Source: Flavobacteriaceae bacterium
GTDB lineage: Bacteria > Bacteroidota > Bacteroidia > Flavobacteriales > Flavobacteriaceae
Reading direction: 5' to 3'
DNA length: 64,000 bases
NCBI GenBank assembly: GCA_021739635.1
Contig: JAIPBH010000001.1
Span: forward strand, 1 to 64,000
Shown here: one piece after another, positions 1 through 10,025 of the stretch
How the letters are laid out: each line of letters starts with the position of its first letter
How positions within the stretch are numbered: position 1 is the first letter of the stretch
The notes under the pieces: model-generated
Database searches by the model: none
What the model saw: only the letters and a program-made list of their open reading frames with translations
What the model was told of the DNA's origin: nothing
Made by a program: the position numbers and the translations under genes

Positions 1-294
1 GGAGGTTCTTGGAGTAATATAGGTTTGGTTTACACTTATACAGTAAATGCTACTTCACCTTGTACAGGCACTGACACCGCTACTGTAACGGTAACTGAGC
101 AAGCACTTCCAAATGCAGGGACAGACGGGACTCTAACTGTTAATGCAGGGATTACTCCAACAGAAGTGCAGTTATTTGCAGCCTTAACAGGAGCAGATGC
201 AGGAGGTTCTTGGAGTAATATAGGTTTAGTTTACACTTATACAGTAAATGCTACTTCACCTTGTACAGGCACTGACACCGCTACTGTAACGGTA
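1..294 (+). repeat. 201-bp tandem coding repeat (67-residue units)
   Basis: The sequence starting at base 1 recurs at base 202 with nearly identical bases for about 92 bp (one visible change, ttg to tta, in the first 30 bases). The period is 201 bp, i.e. 67 codons, and keeps the reading frame. Only one full unit plus a partial second is in view; more copies probably lie upstream of the window. Confidence 0.85.
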
Positions 295-1875
295 ATCGAA
301 ATTACCGAAACTACTTGGGATGGTACAATTTGGTCAAACGGTGCTCCAACAGCTTCCGTTGAAGCTATTATTGTCGGAAATTACAGTACTGATATAGAAG
401 GTGCTATTTCCGCCAAAAAACTAACTGTGAATTCCGGTGTATTAACCGTGAATTCAGGTAATTTGACTGTTGTAAATGAGCTAATCAACAATGCTGGTCC
501 AACTGCCGTCGTGTTTGAAAATAATGCCAATTTGATTCAGATTGGTCCTGCAACGAATGTGGGTACCGTAACGGTAAAACGCAATAGTTCAACATTGAAA
601 CTACTGGATTATACCTTATGGTCATCACCAGTGGGAAACCAAAATTTATTGGCTTTCTCACCAGAGACAGTGATTGACCGTTTTTACAACTATAACACGA
701 CTACCAACTTGTACAATGCAGTGCCAAGCCCTGCAACAACGGACTTTGCGGTAGGAAGTGGTTATTTGATTCGTATGCCAAATACGTCTAGTCCTAGTAA
801 TCCTACAGCTTACCCAGGGGTATTTACAGGAGTGCCAAACAATGGTTCTATACAAGTTGTTTTAACAAATGGAGGTGCTGGAAAGCGATTCAATTTAGTT
901 GGAAATCCGTATCCATCGCCTATCAGTATGACACAATTTGTTTCAGACAATAGTGCCAATATCACTGGAACTTTGTATTTCTGGAGAAAAAGAAATGGTG
1001 TTGCCGGAGGTGCTTATTGTACCTGGAACAATGAAACATTTGTAACCAATAATAATAGCAAATCGGTTGATCCTCTGGGAATCATCCAAACAGGACAAGG
1101 GTTCTTTGTGGAGGCAAATAGTTCATCGACAGATTTGACGTTTAATAACGGACAAAGAGTTGCTAATAATGCCGGCCAAATCTTTAAAATGAAACAAGTA
1201 GGTGAGAACAATAGAATTTGGTTGAATGCCGTAAACGCAACTAGTAGTGACTTTTCGCAAATGGCAATAAACTATGTGACGGGTGCTACCCAAGGTTTAG
1301 ATGCGTTTGACGCTAAATATTTCAACGATGGCACAATGGCATTAAACTCGGTCCTTGATAATACAGATTATGTTATTCAAGGACGCGCCTTACCATTCGA
1401 TGGAACAGATGAAGTGCCTTTAAGCTTCAAAACCAATACTGCCGGTAGTTATTCTATAACTATTGACCATGTTGACGGTCTGTTTGCAGGAAGTCAAGAC
1501 ATTATATTAAAGGATAATGTTACGGGAACCGAAACTAATTTGAAAGCAGGGGGGTATGATTTTATTGCCGAAGCAGGAGCGAACAGTTCAAGATTTATAC
1601 TTAAATATCAAAGAACTTTAGATACTGAAACACCTGTATTTACTAAAGAAAGTGTGCTTATTTATACTAATAAAAAAATAATTCACATCAATTCAGGTGG
1701 TATAACTATGAAAAACGTACAGGTGTTTGATATGAGTGGTCGATTAGTATTAAAAAAGGAGAATATTAACAACTCGGAAACTACTATCGATGGTTCAAAA
1801 TTTTCCCAACAAGTGTTGATTGTTAAAATTACTTCTGACGAAAATAAAGTAGTGAGTAAAAAAGTAGTTAATTAG
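1..1875 (+). CDS. T9SS-secreted repeat adhesin, 5'-truncated by the window edge
   Basis: The reading frame is open from base 1, so only the C-terminal ~624 residues are visible; a TTG at base 25 is an internal Leu codon, not a start. The N-terminal part is a 67-residue repeat ending in TSPCTGTDTATVTV, of the kind seen in large flavobacterial adhesins. A middle region follows (WDGTIWSNGAPTAS, then a GNPYPSPI segment) typical of outer-surface proteins. The last ~75 residues (VQVFDMSGRLVLKKE to KVVSKKVVN) form a type A T9SS sorting domain, so the product should cross the outer membrane by T9SS and stay on or leave the cell surface. A rho-independent terminator follows. No enzymatic motif is visible; adhesion or biofilm function is inferred from family resemblance only. 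It is unclear whether it belongs functionally to the PUL downstream. Confidence 0.85.
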   Translation, partial: GGSWSNIGLVYTYTVNATSPCTGTDTATVTVTEQALPNAGTDGTLTVNAGITPTEVQLFAALTGADAGGSWSNIGLVYTYTVNATSPCTGTDTATVTVIEITETTWDGTIWSNGAPTASVEAIIVGNYSTDIEGAISAKKLTVNSGVLTVNSGNLTVVNELINNAGPTAVVFENNANLIQIGPATNVGTVTVKRNSSTLKLLDYTLWSSPVGNQNLLAFSPETVIDRFYNYNTTTNLYNAVPSPATTDFAVGSGYLIRMPNTSSPSNPTAYPGVFTGVPNNGSIQVVLTNGGAGKRFNLVGNPYPSPISMTQFVSDNSANITGTLYFWRKRNGVAGGAYCTWNNETFVTNNNSKSVDPLGIIQTGQGFFVEANSSSTDLTFNNGQRVANNAGQIFKMKQVGENNRIWLNAVNATSSDFSQMAINYVTGATQGLDAFDAKYFNDGTMALNSVLDNTDYVIQGRALPFDGTDEVPLSFKTNTAGSYSITIDHVDGLFAGSQDIILKDNVTGTETNLKAGGYDFIAEAGANSSRFILKYQRTLDTETPVFTKESVLIYTNKKIIHINSGGITMKNVQVFDMSGRLVLKKENINNSETTIDGSKFSQQVLIVKITSDENKVVSKKVVN

Positions 1876-1917
1876 AAATCCTCTTGGATTAAATTTAATA
1901 AAATCAATATTATTTTT

Positions 1918-1950
1918 AAAACCCTGTTCTATAAATGAACAGGGTTTTTT
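1918..1950 (+). terminator. Rho-independent terminator of the adhesin gene
   Basis: A perfect stem ACCCTGTTC / GAACAGGGT with a 7-nt loop is flanked by A and T runs and ends in six T residues, 45-75 bp after the adhesin stop codon. Confidence 0.9.
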
Positions 1951-2051
1951 AATATTTTTATACAAATAATTGAATTAATTTACTTGGTATTTTAATAATC
2001 TAATAAAAACACCACACAAGGTAAATTTGATTTGCCTACCATTAAACGCAG

Positions 2052-3514
2052 AATCGACTTGGTATGTTGGTGTAGATGAAGATGAATTTATTGGTAGTGT
2101 AGAAAATACACTAGTATGTAGTTCTCCTGGTGTTGGATACGCTTTAACTGCGATTGTGATGATGCTGATGCAGCGATTAATCAGTTAGCACCCGAATTAG
2201 CTGCTGGAGTTGATAATGATTGTATTGGAGATATAGATGAGGGATTAATAACTAAAGTAATTTGGCTAGTATTAATAGATTCAGATTGGGAAAATGCAGG
2301 TAACTGAAAAGATAATAATATGCAATGATTATCACCAAGTAAAAGTATTACAATTCCTTAAGGGTTAACTAATTATCCAGTATTCACTGTAGGTCAAGAT
2401 TTAAAACTTGCATAAGGTTTGGGTTTAACCATTTAAAATAGAGCTAGTTTCATTGTGAGTCCAATGTTGGTAACAACTAATAATGGAACTGTAACTATTG
2501 ATGGAAGTATGAACTTACAATCGGATAAAACAGGTTCAGCTTAAATATGATCTTGAACACTTTCATTTTTAGTTTGTGTTAGAGTGGAACGCTATATCCC
2601 TGCAAAACACGCTTATCGTCAGTTGAGTTCAATAGTAACTACTAATAACTTTATTGCTAATAACTGGCAGGAAGATACTCATATTTCAGGATCTATGTCA
2701 GGTGCCAATGGCTTTGATGCTATCAATACCGGAAACCCATCCATGTATACTTTTGATAATGATGTGTATAATTATGTAGCTTTAGATAATATAGATGACA
2801 CAAATTTAAAAACAGGAAAAGGTTATCATATTTTGGTAGGAGATGATAGAACAACCGATTTAACAAATAATAATGCGACAGCATCAGAAACAACCTTAAG
2901 CACTATAGGTCCTTTAGTTTCAGAAAACACGGGTTCGAGTACGGTTAATTTTCCTAAGAAAAGCTTTGTTTTTGTTGGTAATCCATTCCAAGCACCGATA
3001 AATATGAATAACGTATTAACTACTAATTCCACTAATATTAACAATACGTTTTATTGGGCTTGGGATCTTAAATTTAGGAACCATAGTGGCTTACACCACA
3101 ATATTTGCAGCTAATGGTGCTGCTAAGGCCGGTGGCGCTAACCAATATTTACAAGCAGTTCAAGCTGGGTGGGTTTATACAGCTGCAAAACGTCCAACAA
3201 AACTAAGCTTTACACAAGCCAGTAAAAATAGATCGGTATCGGAAACTACGGTATTTAAAACCACGGCTAAAAAGGCAAGCACAGGTCAGTTGCGTTTAGC
3301 TTTATATGAAAGTGCTGCTTTAGCCGCTAATCAATCGGCAGCAGATGGCGTGTTAGTTCTTGTTGATGATAATGGTAATAATGCGGTTGATGTGCCTAAA
3401 TTCGCTAACCTGGATGAAAATTTTGCAACCAATAACAACGGTTCATTATTGAGTATTGAAACAAGAGCCACACCTGTTCAATATGGAAGAAATACAATTG
3501 GAAATCAACCTTAG
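2052..3514 (+). pseudogene. Decayed adhesin-like T9SS protein with MopE-type metal-binding motif
   Basis: Translated fragments in shifting frames follow one another. WYVGVDEDEFIGS is at about 2060. In another frame from 2149 come DCDDADAAINQLAPE and GVDNDCIGDIDEG, which match the aspartate-rich 'putative metal-binding motif' (MopE-like) of secreted Bacteroidota proteins. Several in-frame stops follow to ~2560. An open stretch 2584-3114 (VERYIPAKHAYRQLSS, FVFVGNPFQAPI) then runs into a second frame, 3086-3514 (AYTTIFAANGAAKAGG). The last two join if one extra A near 3076 is removed (KFGTIVAYTTI). The GNPFQAPI segment parallels GNPYPSPI in the preceding adhesin, so this is a decayed relative. 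No start codon or sorting domain survives. A programmed frameshift is unlikely given the many separate lesions. Confidence 0.8.
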
Positions 3515-4206
3515 TTTAAAACAACTTGTCTATACAGTTCAGGAAATATTAATATCTCCTGTTTTATACGAAACTATGGGTTTACTCAATAAATACTAAA
3601 AAAATAAACAGCTTAAATTGCAAGTCTTTAAACAGTTTCTAAGCTAAATAACTAATCGGAATTTTTGTTAAAGAAACAGTTCCAATTGAAATATATGAGA
3701 TGAAACCAGTCATATTATAAATACAATAAAAACGGGTATATTTTATCATAAGTGAAAAAGATTAATGTCAAAATTTGATAATAAATTATTTTTAAAATCG
3801 CTTAATCCATAAGTTATAGTTGGACGATCAGGGCTTTCTAGATTCATTTTAACTGCTAATAAAGTAATTGCAAATAAATAAATGGTTCTTGCTTTTTTTT
3901 TGATACTGAAACAGTTGTATCTTGAAAGAAAATTATTTTAAATCTGAAAAGTATTTCTAGAAATTGATGAAAATAAATTAGTTTATAAAGTCACATTTAA
4001 GGTGTAAAAATTACAGAAATATCGACTTCAGTGTCTGATATTTGAAAAAAAAAATGATATACTAAATAATTACTAGAGTGATATTAAAAGCCAACCATAA
4101 AAAAAAATAGAATTTTTCTAGCATAAAAAAATAAAAGTTGAAAGTGTTGTTAACAATATAAAATTTTAAGCATTTTTGTTTGGAATACTTTTCATTAATA
4201 TAAAAT
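3515..4206. other. AT-rich stretch without a recognisable gene
   Basis: About 690 bp of very AT-rich sequence with frequent stops in all frames. It may contain further remains of the preceding pseudogene (a short open stretch reads LKQLVYTVQEILIS near 3515-3560). No RNA gene, insertion element or terminator was recognised. Confidence 0.6.
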
Positions 4207-4226
4207 TAAGCATTAATTAATGCTTA
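4207..4226. promoter_or_regulatory. 20-bp perfect palindrome upstream of the first PUL gene
   Basis: TAAGCATTAATTAATGCTTA reads identically on both strands and lies 40 bp before the start codon of the beta-helix gene. There is no following T-run, so it looks more like an operator for a dimeric regulator than a terminator. No protein can be assigned. Confidence 0.4.
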
Positions 4227-4266
4227 GTTTGTTTATTTGTTACCTAATTAACTAAATTTCTAAAAT

Positions 4267-5586
4267 ATGATGAAAAAAATTACTTTTTTAAGTTTACTTA
4301 CATGTTTGTTTTTTACAACAACATTATTAGCGCAATCAACCTATTATGTAAAGGTAGGTGGCGATGGATCTGACGGTTTAACGGAAGCAACAGCATTTAC
4401 TACGATTAATGATGCTGTAAATAATGCCTTAGATGGTGATAAAATAATTATATTAGGTGCGATTAATCAATCTGGACAAGTTTCAATTGAAAAATCTTTA
4501 GATTTTGAGGGTTTAAATGATTGCATCGTTACAGCAACAGGTTCATCAAGAATGTACAATATCTCTAATGCAGGGATAGCAGTATCATTTTCAAACATCA
4601 GCTTTCAAAATGCCAGTGCAGCTGTTCAAGGATCAGTTGTTAACATAACTCAAAACTCTGATGTTAGTATTACAAACTGTACGTTTAAAAATAATACAAC
4701 AACATCAGGCAATGGGACTATCTTTGCAGGGGCTACGGGCGTATTAACAATTACAAACTCATTATTTGATGGAAATAGTGCACCAAGAGGTGGGGCTGTT
4801 GCAATTGCAACATTAGGACGAAAACTGATTGTACAGGGTAGTACATTTGTAAATAATTCAGCTACAAATGACGGGGGCGCTATGTATTTAGCAGCAAATA
4901 ATACTGAGAGTAGTATTACAAATACAACTATTTTTAATAATAACGCTGTGAATTCAACGCTAAATCAATCAAAAGGTGGAGGTCTTAGAATTGAAGGTAC
5001 AAGACCATTTTTAATTCAAAATTCACTTATTTATGGTAATACTGTTACAGATGGCTCTACAGGTACTGCTGATTCAGATATAGGTATTACGCCAGCTACA
5101 GTGTTAAGTTTTGTAAATTCAATATCTAAAAAAATTGAACCTGCCTTAGACGGTTCAGATGTGGTCACATTATCTAATATGGCTGCCAACCTTACATCGT
5201 CTAACTTAGCTTATGATGCGGCAAGTGGGCTTGTTAAATATACGCTTCCAACTACCGGTGACGACTCCCCAATAGACTTTGGATCTGATGGGAATGATGT
5301 TGGTGCTTGGAATTCAGGCTTTACTTTATCTTTAGACAGAGAAGATTTTTTAGCAACTCAATTTACTGTGTTTTTTAATAAAGCTTCAAAAAACTTAGAA
5401 GTTTTACATACCATTAATGCGCCTCTTTCTGTAGAGATTTATAATATTATAGGAGCTAAAGTACTAACTGTAGATGAAGTTGCTAGTAAACAATCTATAA
5501 ATGCAAATGGCTTAAAAGCTGGCATTTATATTCTTTTAGGTAAAACTCCTGAAAAGTTTTTCTCTAAAAAATTCATAGTAAATTAA
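4267..5586 (+). CDS. Secreted right-handed beta-helix protein with T9SS sorting domain
   Basis: A signal peptide (about residues 1-22, ending LLAQ) is followed by STYYVKVGGDGSDG, which opens a right-handed beta-helix of repeated ITNCTFKNN / ITNSLFDGNSA rungs (about residues 24-300). Then come a conserved block (SPIDFGSDGNDVGAWNSGF) and an ~80-residue type A T9SS domain ending FFSKKFIVN. The same beta-helix plus tail cassette forms the C-terminal part of the 5704-9957 and 46083-49238 proteins. The fold is shared with polysaccharide lyases and glycan-binding proteins, but no catalytic residues can be assigned, so a surface glycan-binding or scaffold role is inferred. Two adjacent ATG codons open the gene; either fits the signal peptide. 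It has its own terminator and so is probably transcribed alone. Confidence 0.85.
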   Translation: MMKKITFLSLLTCLFFTTTLLAQSTYYVKVGGDGSDGLTEATAFTTINDAVNNALDGDKIIILGAINQSGQVSIEKSLDFEGLNDCIVTATGSSRMYNISNAGIAVSFSNISFQNASAAVQGSVVNITQNSDVSITNCTFKNNTTTSGNGTIFAGATGVLTITNSLFDGNSAPRGGAVAIATLGRKLIVQGSTFVNNSATNDGGAMYLAANNTESSITNTTIFNNNAVNSTLNQSKGGGLRIEGTRPFLIQNSLIYGNTVTDGSTGTADSDIGITPATVLSFVNSISKKIEPALDGSDVVTLSNMAANLTSSNLAYDAASGLVKYTLPTTGDDSPIDFGSDGNDVGAWNSGFTLSLDREDFLATQFTVFFNKASKNLEVLHTINAPLSVEIYNIIGAKVLTVDEVASKQSINANGLKAGIYILLGKTPEKFFSKKFIVN

Positions 5587-5620
5587 CATCACAGTTTAAA
5601 GTGAATACTTTAAAATGACG

Positions 5621-5650
5621 AACAGGGATCTTAAAAAATCCCTGTTTTTT
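5621..5650 (+). terminator. Rho-independent terminator
   Basis: Perfect 9-bp stem AACAGGGAT / ATCCCTGTT, 8-nt loop and a run of T residues, just after the beta-helix gene. Confidence 0.9.
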
Positions 5651-5703
5651 GTTATAAACCTTGTTTACATGACAATAAATTCAGTTTAAATAATTAAGAA
5701 TCA

Positions 5704-8700
5704 ATGAAAACTTACAAAATACTTTTAGTCTTTTTATGCTATGTAGGATCTATATTTTCACAAAATACTAAACCAAATATTATTTTTATAATGACTGATG
5801 ATCAAAGTTCAATCCCTTTGAGAAACAGTGATGATCAAAATCAATCAAGACCTTTTGGTTTTAATGGTGATAATAAAGTATATACTCCAATTATAGATGA
5901 TTTAGCATCGAAAGGTATTGTGTTTAACAAGGCATATGTTTCAACCTCTATTTGTACTCCAAGTAGGTATTCTATGTTAACAGGGAAGTATGCAGGCAGG
6001 TCAGAAGGCAATAGTTTTATCAGTAGCTTTCCGTTGGGAAAATTAAGTAGAATTGCTAACAATATCGAATTGGAAGAAAACATCACAAATCTTCCTCGCT
6101 TATTAAAAACAGTAGGTTATACAACTGCTTTTATTGGTAAATCACACATCATTGACCATGATATTTTAGAGAGATATACGCAAGGTACTGATGGATTTAT
6201 GGCTTATTCTAAAACAGCAGATCCAAATAATACAACTGTGTCAAACGCCATGAAGTTCAATCATGACAAATGGTCAAATCGTATGAAAGAATTTGGTTTT
6301 GATCATGTAAACGCATTCTATCCTGGAAACTTAAGAGAATTATTCAATGATAATTTAAATATTCATAATGTTGAATACAAAAATAAAGCGGTATTAGATT
6401 TTATAGAAAACACTAATGAAGAACCATTTTTCATATACTACAGTGAAACCATACCTCATGGTCCAGCACCTTATTGGACAAATAGCAATGGGTATTATGC
6501 TGGCTTAGATGCTGATGTTAACCTTACTGCAGAAGGAGTATTAACCCAAGATTACAGTTATTTACCCTCAAGAACCCAAATAAAAAATGAAATTAATGGA
6601 TTATCTGGCAAAGATCCAAGACATGCTTGGTTGCGTTGGTTTGACCATGCAGTGGGTGCCGTTGTAGAAAAATTAAAAGCAAAAGGTAAATTAGATAATA
6701 CAATCATTATCATAACGTCTGATCATGGTGATTTTAATAAAGCAAAAGCAACAAATTATGAAGGAGGTACTAAAGTCCCTTTAATGGTTTATTGGCCTAA
6801 TGGAATTATAAATCCTAGAACTTATAGTGAATTGGTTCAAAACATAGATTTTACAACCACTTTTTTAGATATTGCAGGAGTAAATACTTCAAATATAACG
6901 CTTGATGGTAAAAGTTTAAAAAACGTATTAACCACTAATAGTACCGAAGTAATTCACGACTATTTATTTTTCGAAATTGGTTTTTCAAGAGCCATCAGAA
7001 CCAAAGATTGGAAATACATAACAGTGCGTTATGATGATGCTACAAATACCAAAATTGCTAATGGAGACACGTTTAATGGTCCAAATGGAACTCAAGTCTC
7101 TTTGCCTTATTATATTCCCAATACCTCGCTTGGAAGTTTGGGCGCGGCTTCTTATCCTTTATACCATCAAAAAGATCAGTTATTCGATCTAGCAAATGAT
7201 CCCTATGAAACTACAAACCTATTTGAATTAAATCCTGAAAAGGCAACAGAAATGAGAAATTTACTAAGAAGTAAATTGTTGACATTTCCAAATAGACCTT
7301 ATCAAGAATTTACAGATACAAGTATCGATTTAACAGTTGCAGCAGTTTCAAATGAACCAACATCCATTATAGGCAAGATACTAGCAGGTTATCAAGGCTG
7401 GTTCAATACACCAACAGATGGTTCAAACCGTGGTTGGAATCATTACAGAGGGTCAAGTGGTAAATTTGAGCCTGGCATAACATCAATTGATTTTTGGCCA
7501 GATATGAGTGGAGCAGATGCAGATGAAAAATATGCTACATCATTTATTAAAAAAGATGGTGCTGTTGCAACAGTTTTTTCTTCTACGAATGCAAAGACGA
7601 TCAGTCGTCATTTTAAATGGATGAATGATTATGGAATTGATGGTGTATTTTTTCAACAATTTGCTTCTAATTTAAGGTCAAATACTCCAAATCCAAATGC
7701 CAATGATAAATTGGTTCTAGATAACATTATAACTGCAGCAAAAGCCAATAACAATAGATTGGTGAGTGTTATGTTCGATTTATCTAATGCAAATGCAACA
7801 GGAACCATGGTTAATGATATTAAAACCTATTGGCAACAACTCGTAACAGAACATGGATTAAATGACAACACCAACAAACACTTAGTAACCTACAATCAAA
7901 AACCTATAGTGGCCATTTGGGGTGTTGGTTTTAATAGAACTGATAATTATACTTTAGATGATATACAAGAGTTGATTACTTATTTTAAAAATGACCCAAT
8001 TTATGGTGGATGTTCTGTTTTATTAGGTGTTCCTAGAAGTTGGAGAACCTTAGATAATGATGCGACCTCAAACCCTCAATTACACACCGTTATCAAAACT
8101 GCAGACATTGTGCACCCTTGGACGGTAGGAAGATATTCCAACTTAACTTCAGCAGACTCCCACAAAAGCATTATTGCTGCAGACAAAGCATGGTGTGATG
8201 CCCAAAACTTACTATACATGCCTGTAGTTTTTCCTGGTTTTAGCTGGCAAAATTTAAAAAAAGATCAAGGAGTATTCTCAGAATTAAACAGCATTCCGCG
8301 TTTAAAAGGCGATTTTTTATGGCGACAATTTTACAATGCAATTGATGAGAATGTTGAAACGATTTATGTAGCCATGTTTGATGAAATGGACGAAGGTACT
8401 TGTATTTTTAAAGTAGACGACAATCCACCATCAAGTGCATTGACACAGTTTACCAATTATGAAGGTTTACCTAGTGATTATTATTTATGGTTAACAGGTA
8501 AAGGAGGTGAAGCTTTAAGAGGAGAAATAGCGCTAACCGTTAATCAACCATCTTATCAAAATTTACCAGAAGTCACTAATTATTACGCAGATGAATTTGG
8601 AGATGACACCAATACAGGAACAAGCCCAGGAACCGCTTTTTTAACTGTTCAGAAAGCTTATGCTATTGCAAAAGAAGGAAGTACAATTAATATATCTGGT

Positions 8701-9957
8701 ACTGTAATACATAATTCTAAAATTTTAGTTGAAAAAAGCATGAATTTTATTGGCACAGATAATGCAATAATTTCACCAGATACAAATAAACAAGGTACAG
8801 ACCGTTTATTTCATATTAGTAAGCCAAATCTTAATGTTTCTTTTTCAGATATTACTTTTAAAGGAAACAAAGAATCATCAATTAATGGTGGGGCAATAAA
8901 TATGAATGCGAACTCTAATTTAACTTTTACCAATAGTATTTTTGATGATAATTCTACAGGAGGCGTTGACAAGGCTGGGGGAGGTCTTTTTTTTAGTGAA
9001 GGAAATATAACTATTACAAACTCAATTTTCAAAAATAATTTAGCTAGAGGAGATGGTGGTGCAATTAGCGGTTCTGGTGACGGAACTTTAACCATAACGG
9101 GTTCTTTATTTATAAATAATACAGCAGCAAATATTAATAAAACTGATGGAAATGGAGATAGAGCCAATGGTGGTGCAATCAATATTTTTGGAGATGGTAG
9201 AAAAGTAATAATGTCTAAAAATACATTTTATAATAACACAGCAACTTTTCAAGGCGGAGGTTTATATTTTGGAGGTTTAAATGCTACTAGTAATTTAGAA
9301 AACATAACTGTTTTTGGTAACAAAGTAATCTTAACATCTGCAGAAGCAGGAGAAGCTGGAGGAATTAAAATTGAAGGTGGTAGAACCTTTGAAATCAAAA
9401 ATTCTTTAATTTACGGGAATCTTTTAGGTGATACAGTAAACCCAGAATCTGATATAAATATTGCCTCAGGAGTCCAATTAAACTTTATAAATTCATTGTC
9501 TGGTGTTTCTAAAGGTTTTGGATTAGATGACACGTATAGCTCCTCTAAAATAAAAGTAGATTTAACTTCTTCTAATTTACGTTTTAATGAAACATCTGGA
9601 AAAGTAGAATTTGATATGGCTAATGGAGGAGATGACACACCTATTGATTTTGGATCTGATGGGAATGATGCCGGCGCTTGGGATTCTAATGTGACTTTGT
9701 CTGTAGAAAATGAAGATTTATTATCTAAAAAAATATTAATATCCTATAACAGCGAAAGAAAAATTATTAGGCTATTTAATTCAATAACAGAACCTGTATC
9801 TATAGAAATATATAATTTATTGGGAAGCCGCATATTAGCATTAAATAATATAGGAAAACAAACCTCTATAAATGCAAATGCATTTAAAAACAGTATATAT
9901 ATCCTAATTGCAAAAGTTAATAGCACGTCCTTTTCAAAGAAATTTATTCTTTATTGA
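5704..9957 (+). CDS. Sulfatase / GH99-like / beta-helix fusion with T9SS sorting domain
   Basis: A 1417-residue multimodular surface enzyme. Residues 1-19 are a signal peptide. Residues ~22-545 are a type I sulfatase (PNIIFIMTDDQ; CTPSR with Cys84, the formylglycine site; ITSDHGD). Residues ~555-950 are a GH99/GH71-like module (GKILAGYQGWF; MFDEMDEGT with Glu894 and Glu897 spaced like the BtGH99 catalytic pair). Residues ~960-1310 are a right-handed beta-helix, followed by a T9SS type A tail ending FSKKFILY. Each module has a close relative elsewhere in this locus: 26320-27951 (sulfatase), 17448-18743 (GH99-like) and 4267-5586 (beta-helix). The two enzyme modules suggest one polypeptide that desulfates and then cleaves an alpha-mannan at the cell surface. 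The frame is intact over 4.2 kb with no sign of misassembly. The exact GH family is uncertain. Confidence 0.9.
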   Translation: MKTYKILLVFLCYVGSIFSQNTKPNIIFIMTDDQSSIPLRNSDDQNQSRPFGFNGDNKVYTPIIDDLASKGIVFNKAYVSTSICTPSRYSMLTGKYAGRSEGNSFISSFPLGKLSRIANNIELEENITNLPRLLKTVGYTTAFIGKSHIIDHDILERYTQGTDGFMAYSKTADPNNTTVSNAMKFNHDKWSNRMKEFGFDHVNAFYPGNLRELFNDNLNIHNVEYKNKAVLDFIENTNEEPFFIYYSETIPHGPAPYWTNSNGYYAGLDADVNLTAEGVLTQDYSYLPSRTQIKNEINGLSGKDPRHAWLRWFDHAVGAVVEKLKAKGKLDNTIIIITSDHGDFNKAKATNYEGGTKVPLMVYWPNGIINPRTYSELVQNIDFTTTFLDIAGVNTSNITLDGKSLKNVLTTNSTEVIHDYLFFEIGFSRAIRTKDWKYITVRYDDATNTKIANGDTFNGPNGTQVSLPYYIPNTSLGSLGAASYPLYHQKDQLFDLANDPYETTNLFELNPEKATEMRNLLRSKLLTFPNRPYQEFTDTSIDLTVAAVSNEPTSIIGKILAGYQGWFNTPTDGSNRGWNHYRGSSGKFEPGITSIDFWPDMSGADADEKYATSFIKKDGAVATVFSSTNAKTISRHFKWMNDYGIDGVFFQQFASNLRSNTPNPNANDKLVLDNIITAAKANNNRLVSVMFDLSNANATGTMVNDIKTYWQQLVTEHGLNDNTNKHLVTYNQKPIVAIWGVGFNRTDNYTLDDIQELITYFKNDPIYGGCSVLLGVPRSWRTLDNDATSNPQLHTVIKTADIVHPWTVGRYSNLTSADSHKSIIAADKAWCDAQNLLYMPVVFPGFSWQNLKKDQGVFSELNSIPRLKGDFLWRQFYNAIDENVETIYVAMFDEMDEGTCIFKVDDNPPSSALTQFTNYEGLPSDYYLWLTGKGGEALRGEIALTVNQPSYQNLPEVTNYYADEFGDDTNTGTSPGTAFLTVQKAYAIAKEGSTINISGTVIHNSKILVEKSMNFIGTDNAIISPDTNKQGTDRLFHISKPNLNVSFSDITFKGNKESSINGGAINMNANSNLTFTNSIFDDNSTGGVDKAGGGLFFSEGNITITNSIFKNNLARGDGGAISGSGDGTLTITGSLFINNTAANINKTDGNGDRANGGAINIFGDGRKVIMSKNTFYNNTATFQGGGLYFGGLNATSNLENITVFGNKVILTSAEAGEAGGIKIEGGRTFEIKNSLIYGNLLGDTVNPESDINIASGVQLNFINSLSGVSKGFGLDDTYSSSKIKVDLTSSNLRFNETSGKVEFDMANGGDDTPIDFGSDGNDAGAWDSNVTLSVENEDLLSKKILISYNSERKIIRLFNSITEPVSIEIYNLLGSRILALNNIGKQTSINANAFKNSIYILIAKVNSTSFSKKFILY

Positions 9958-10025
9958 TTTTTAATTTAATATGCTTTATTTGCCGTGTATAGATTATTGC
10001 AAAAAAGCTTAAAAAAACACGTTTT

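Noticed and set aside
1-294. CRISPR array
   Set aside because: The repeat is 201 bp, coding and in frame, with no spacer structure; no CRISPR array was seen anywhere.
3076-3086. Programmed ribosomal frameshift joining the two open parts of the pseudogene
   Set aside because: There is no slippery heptamer or following structure, and further stops and frame changes lie upstream, so decay is the simpler reading.
8811-9182. 123-codon minus-strand frame inside the fusion gene
   Set aside because: Pro/Leu-rich antisense of the beta-helix repeats, with no independent features.
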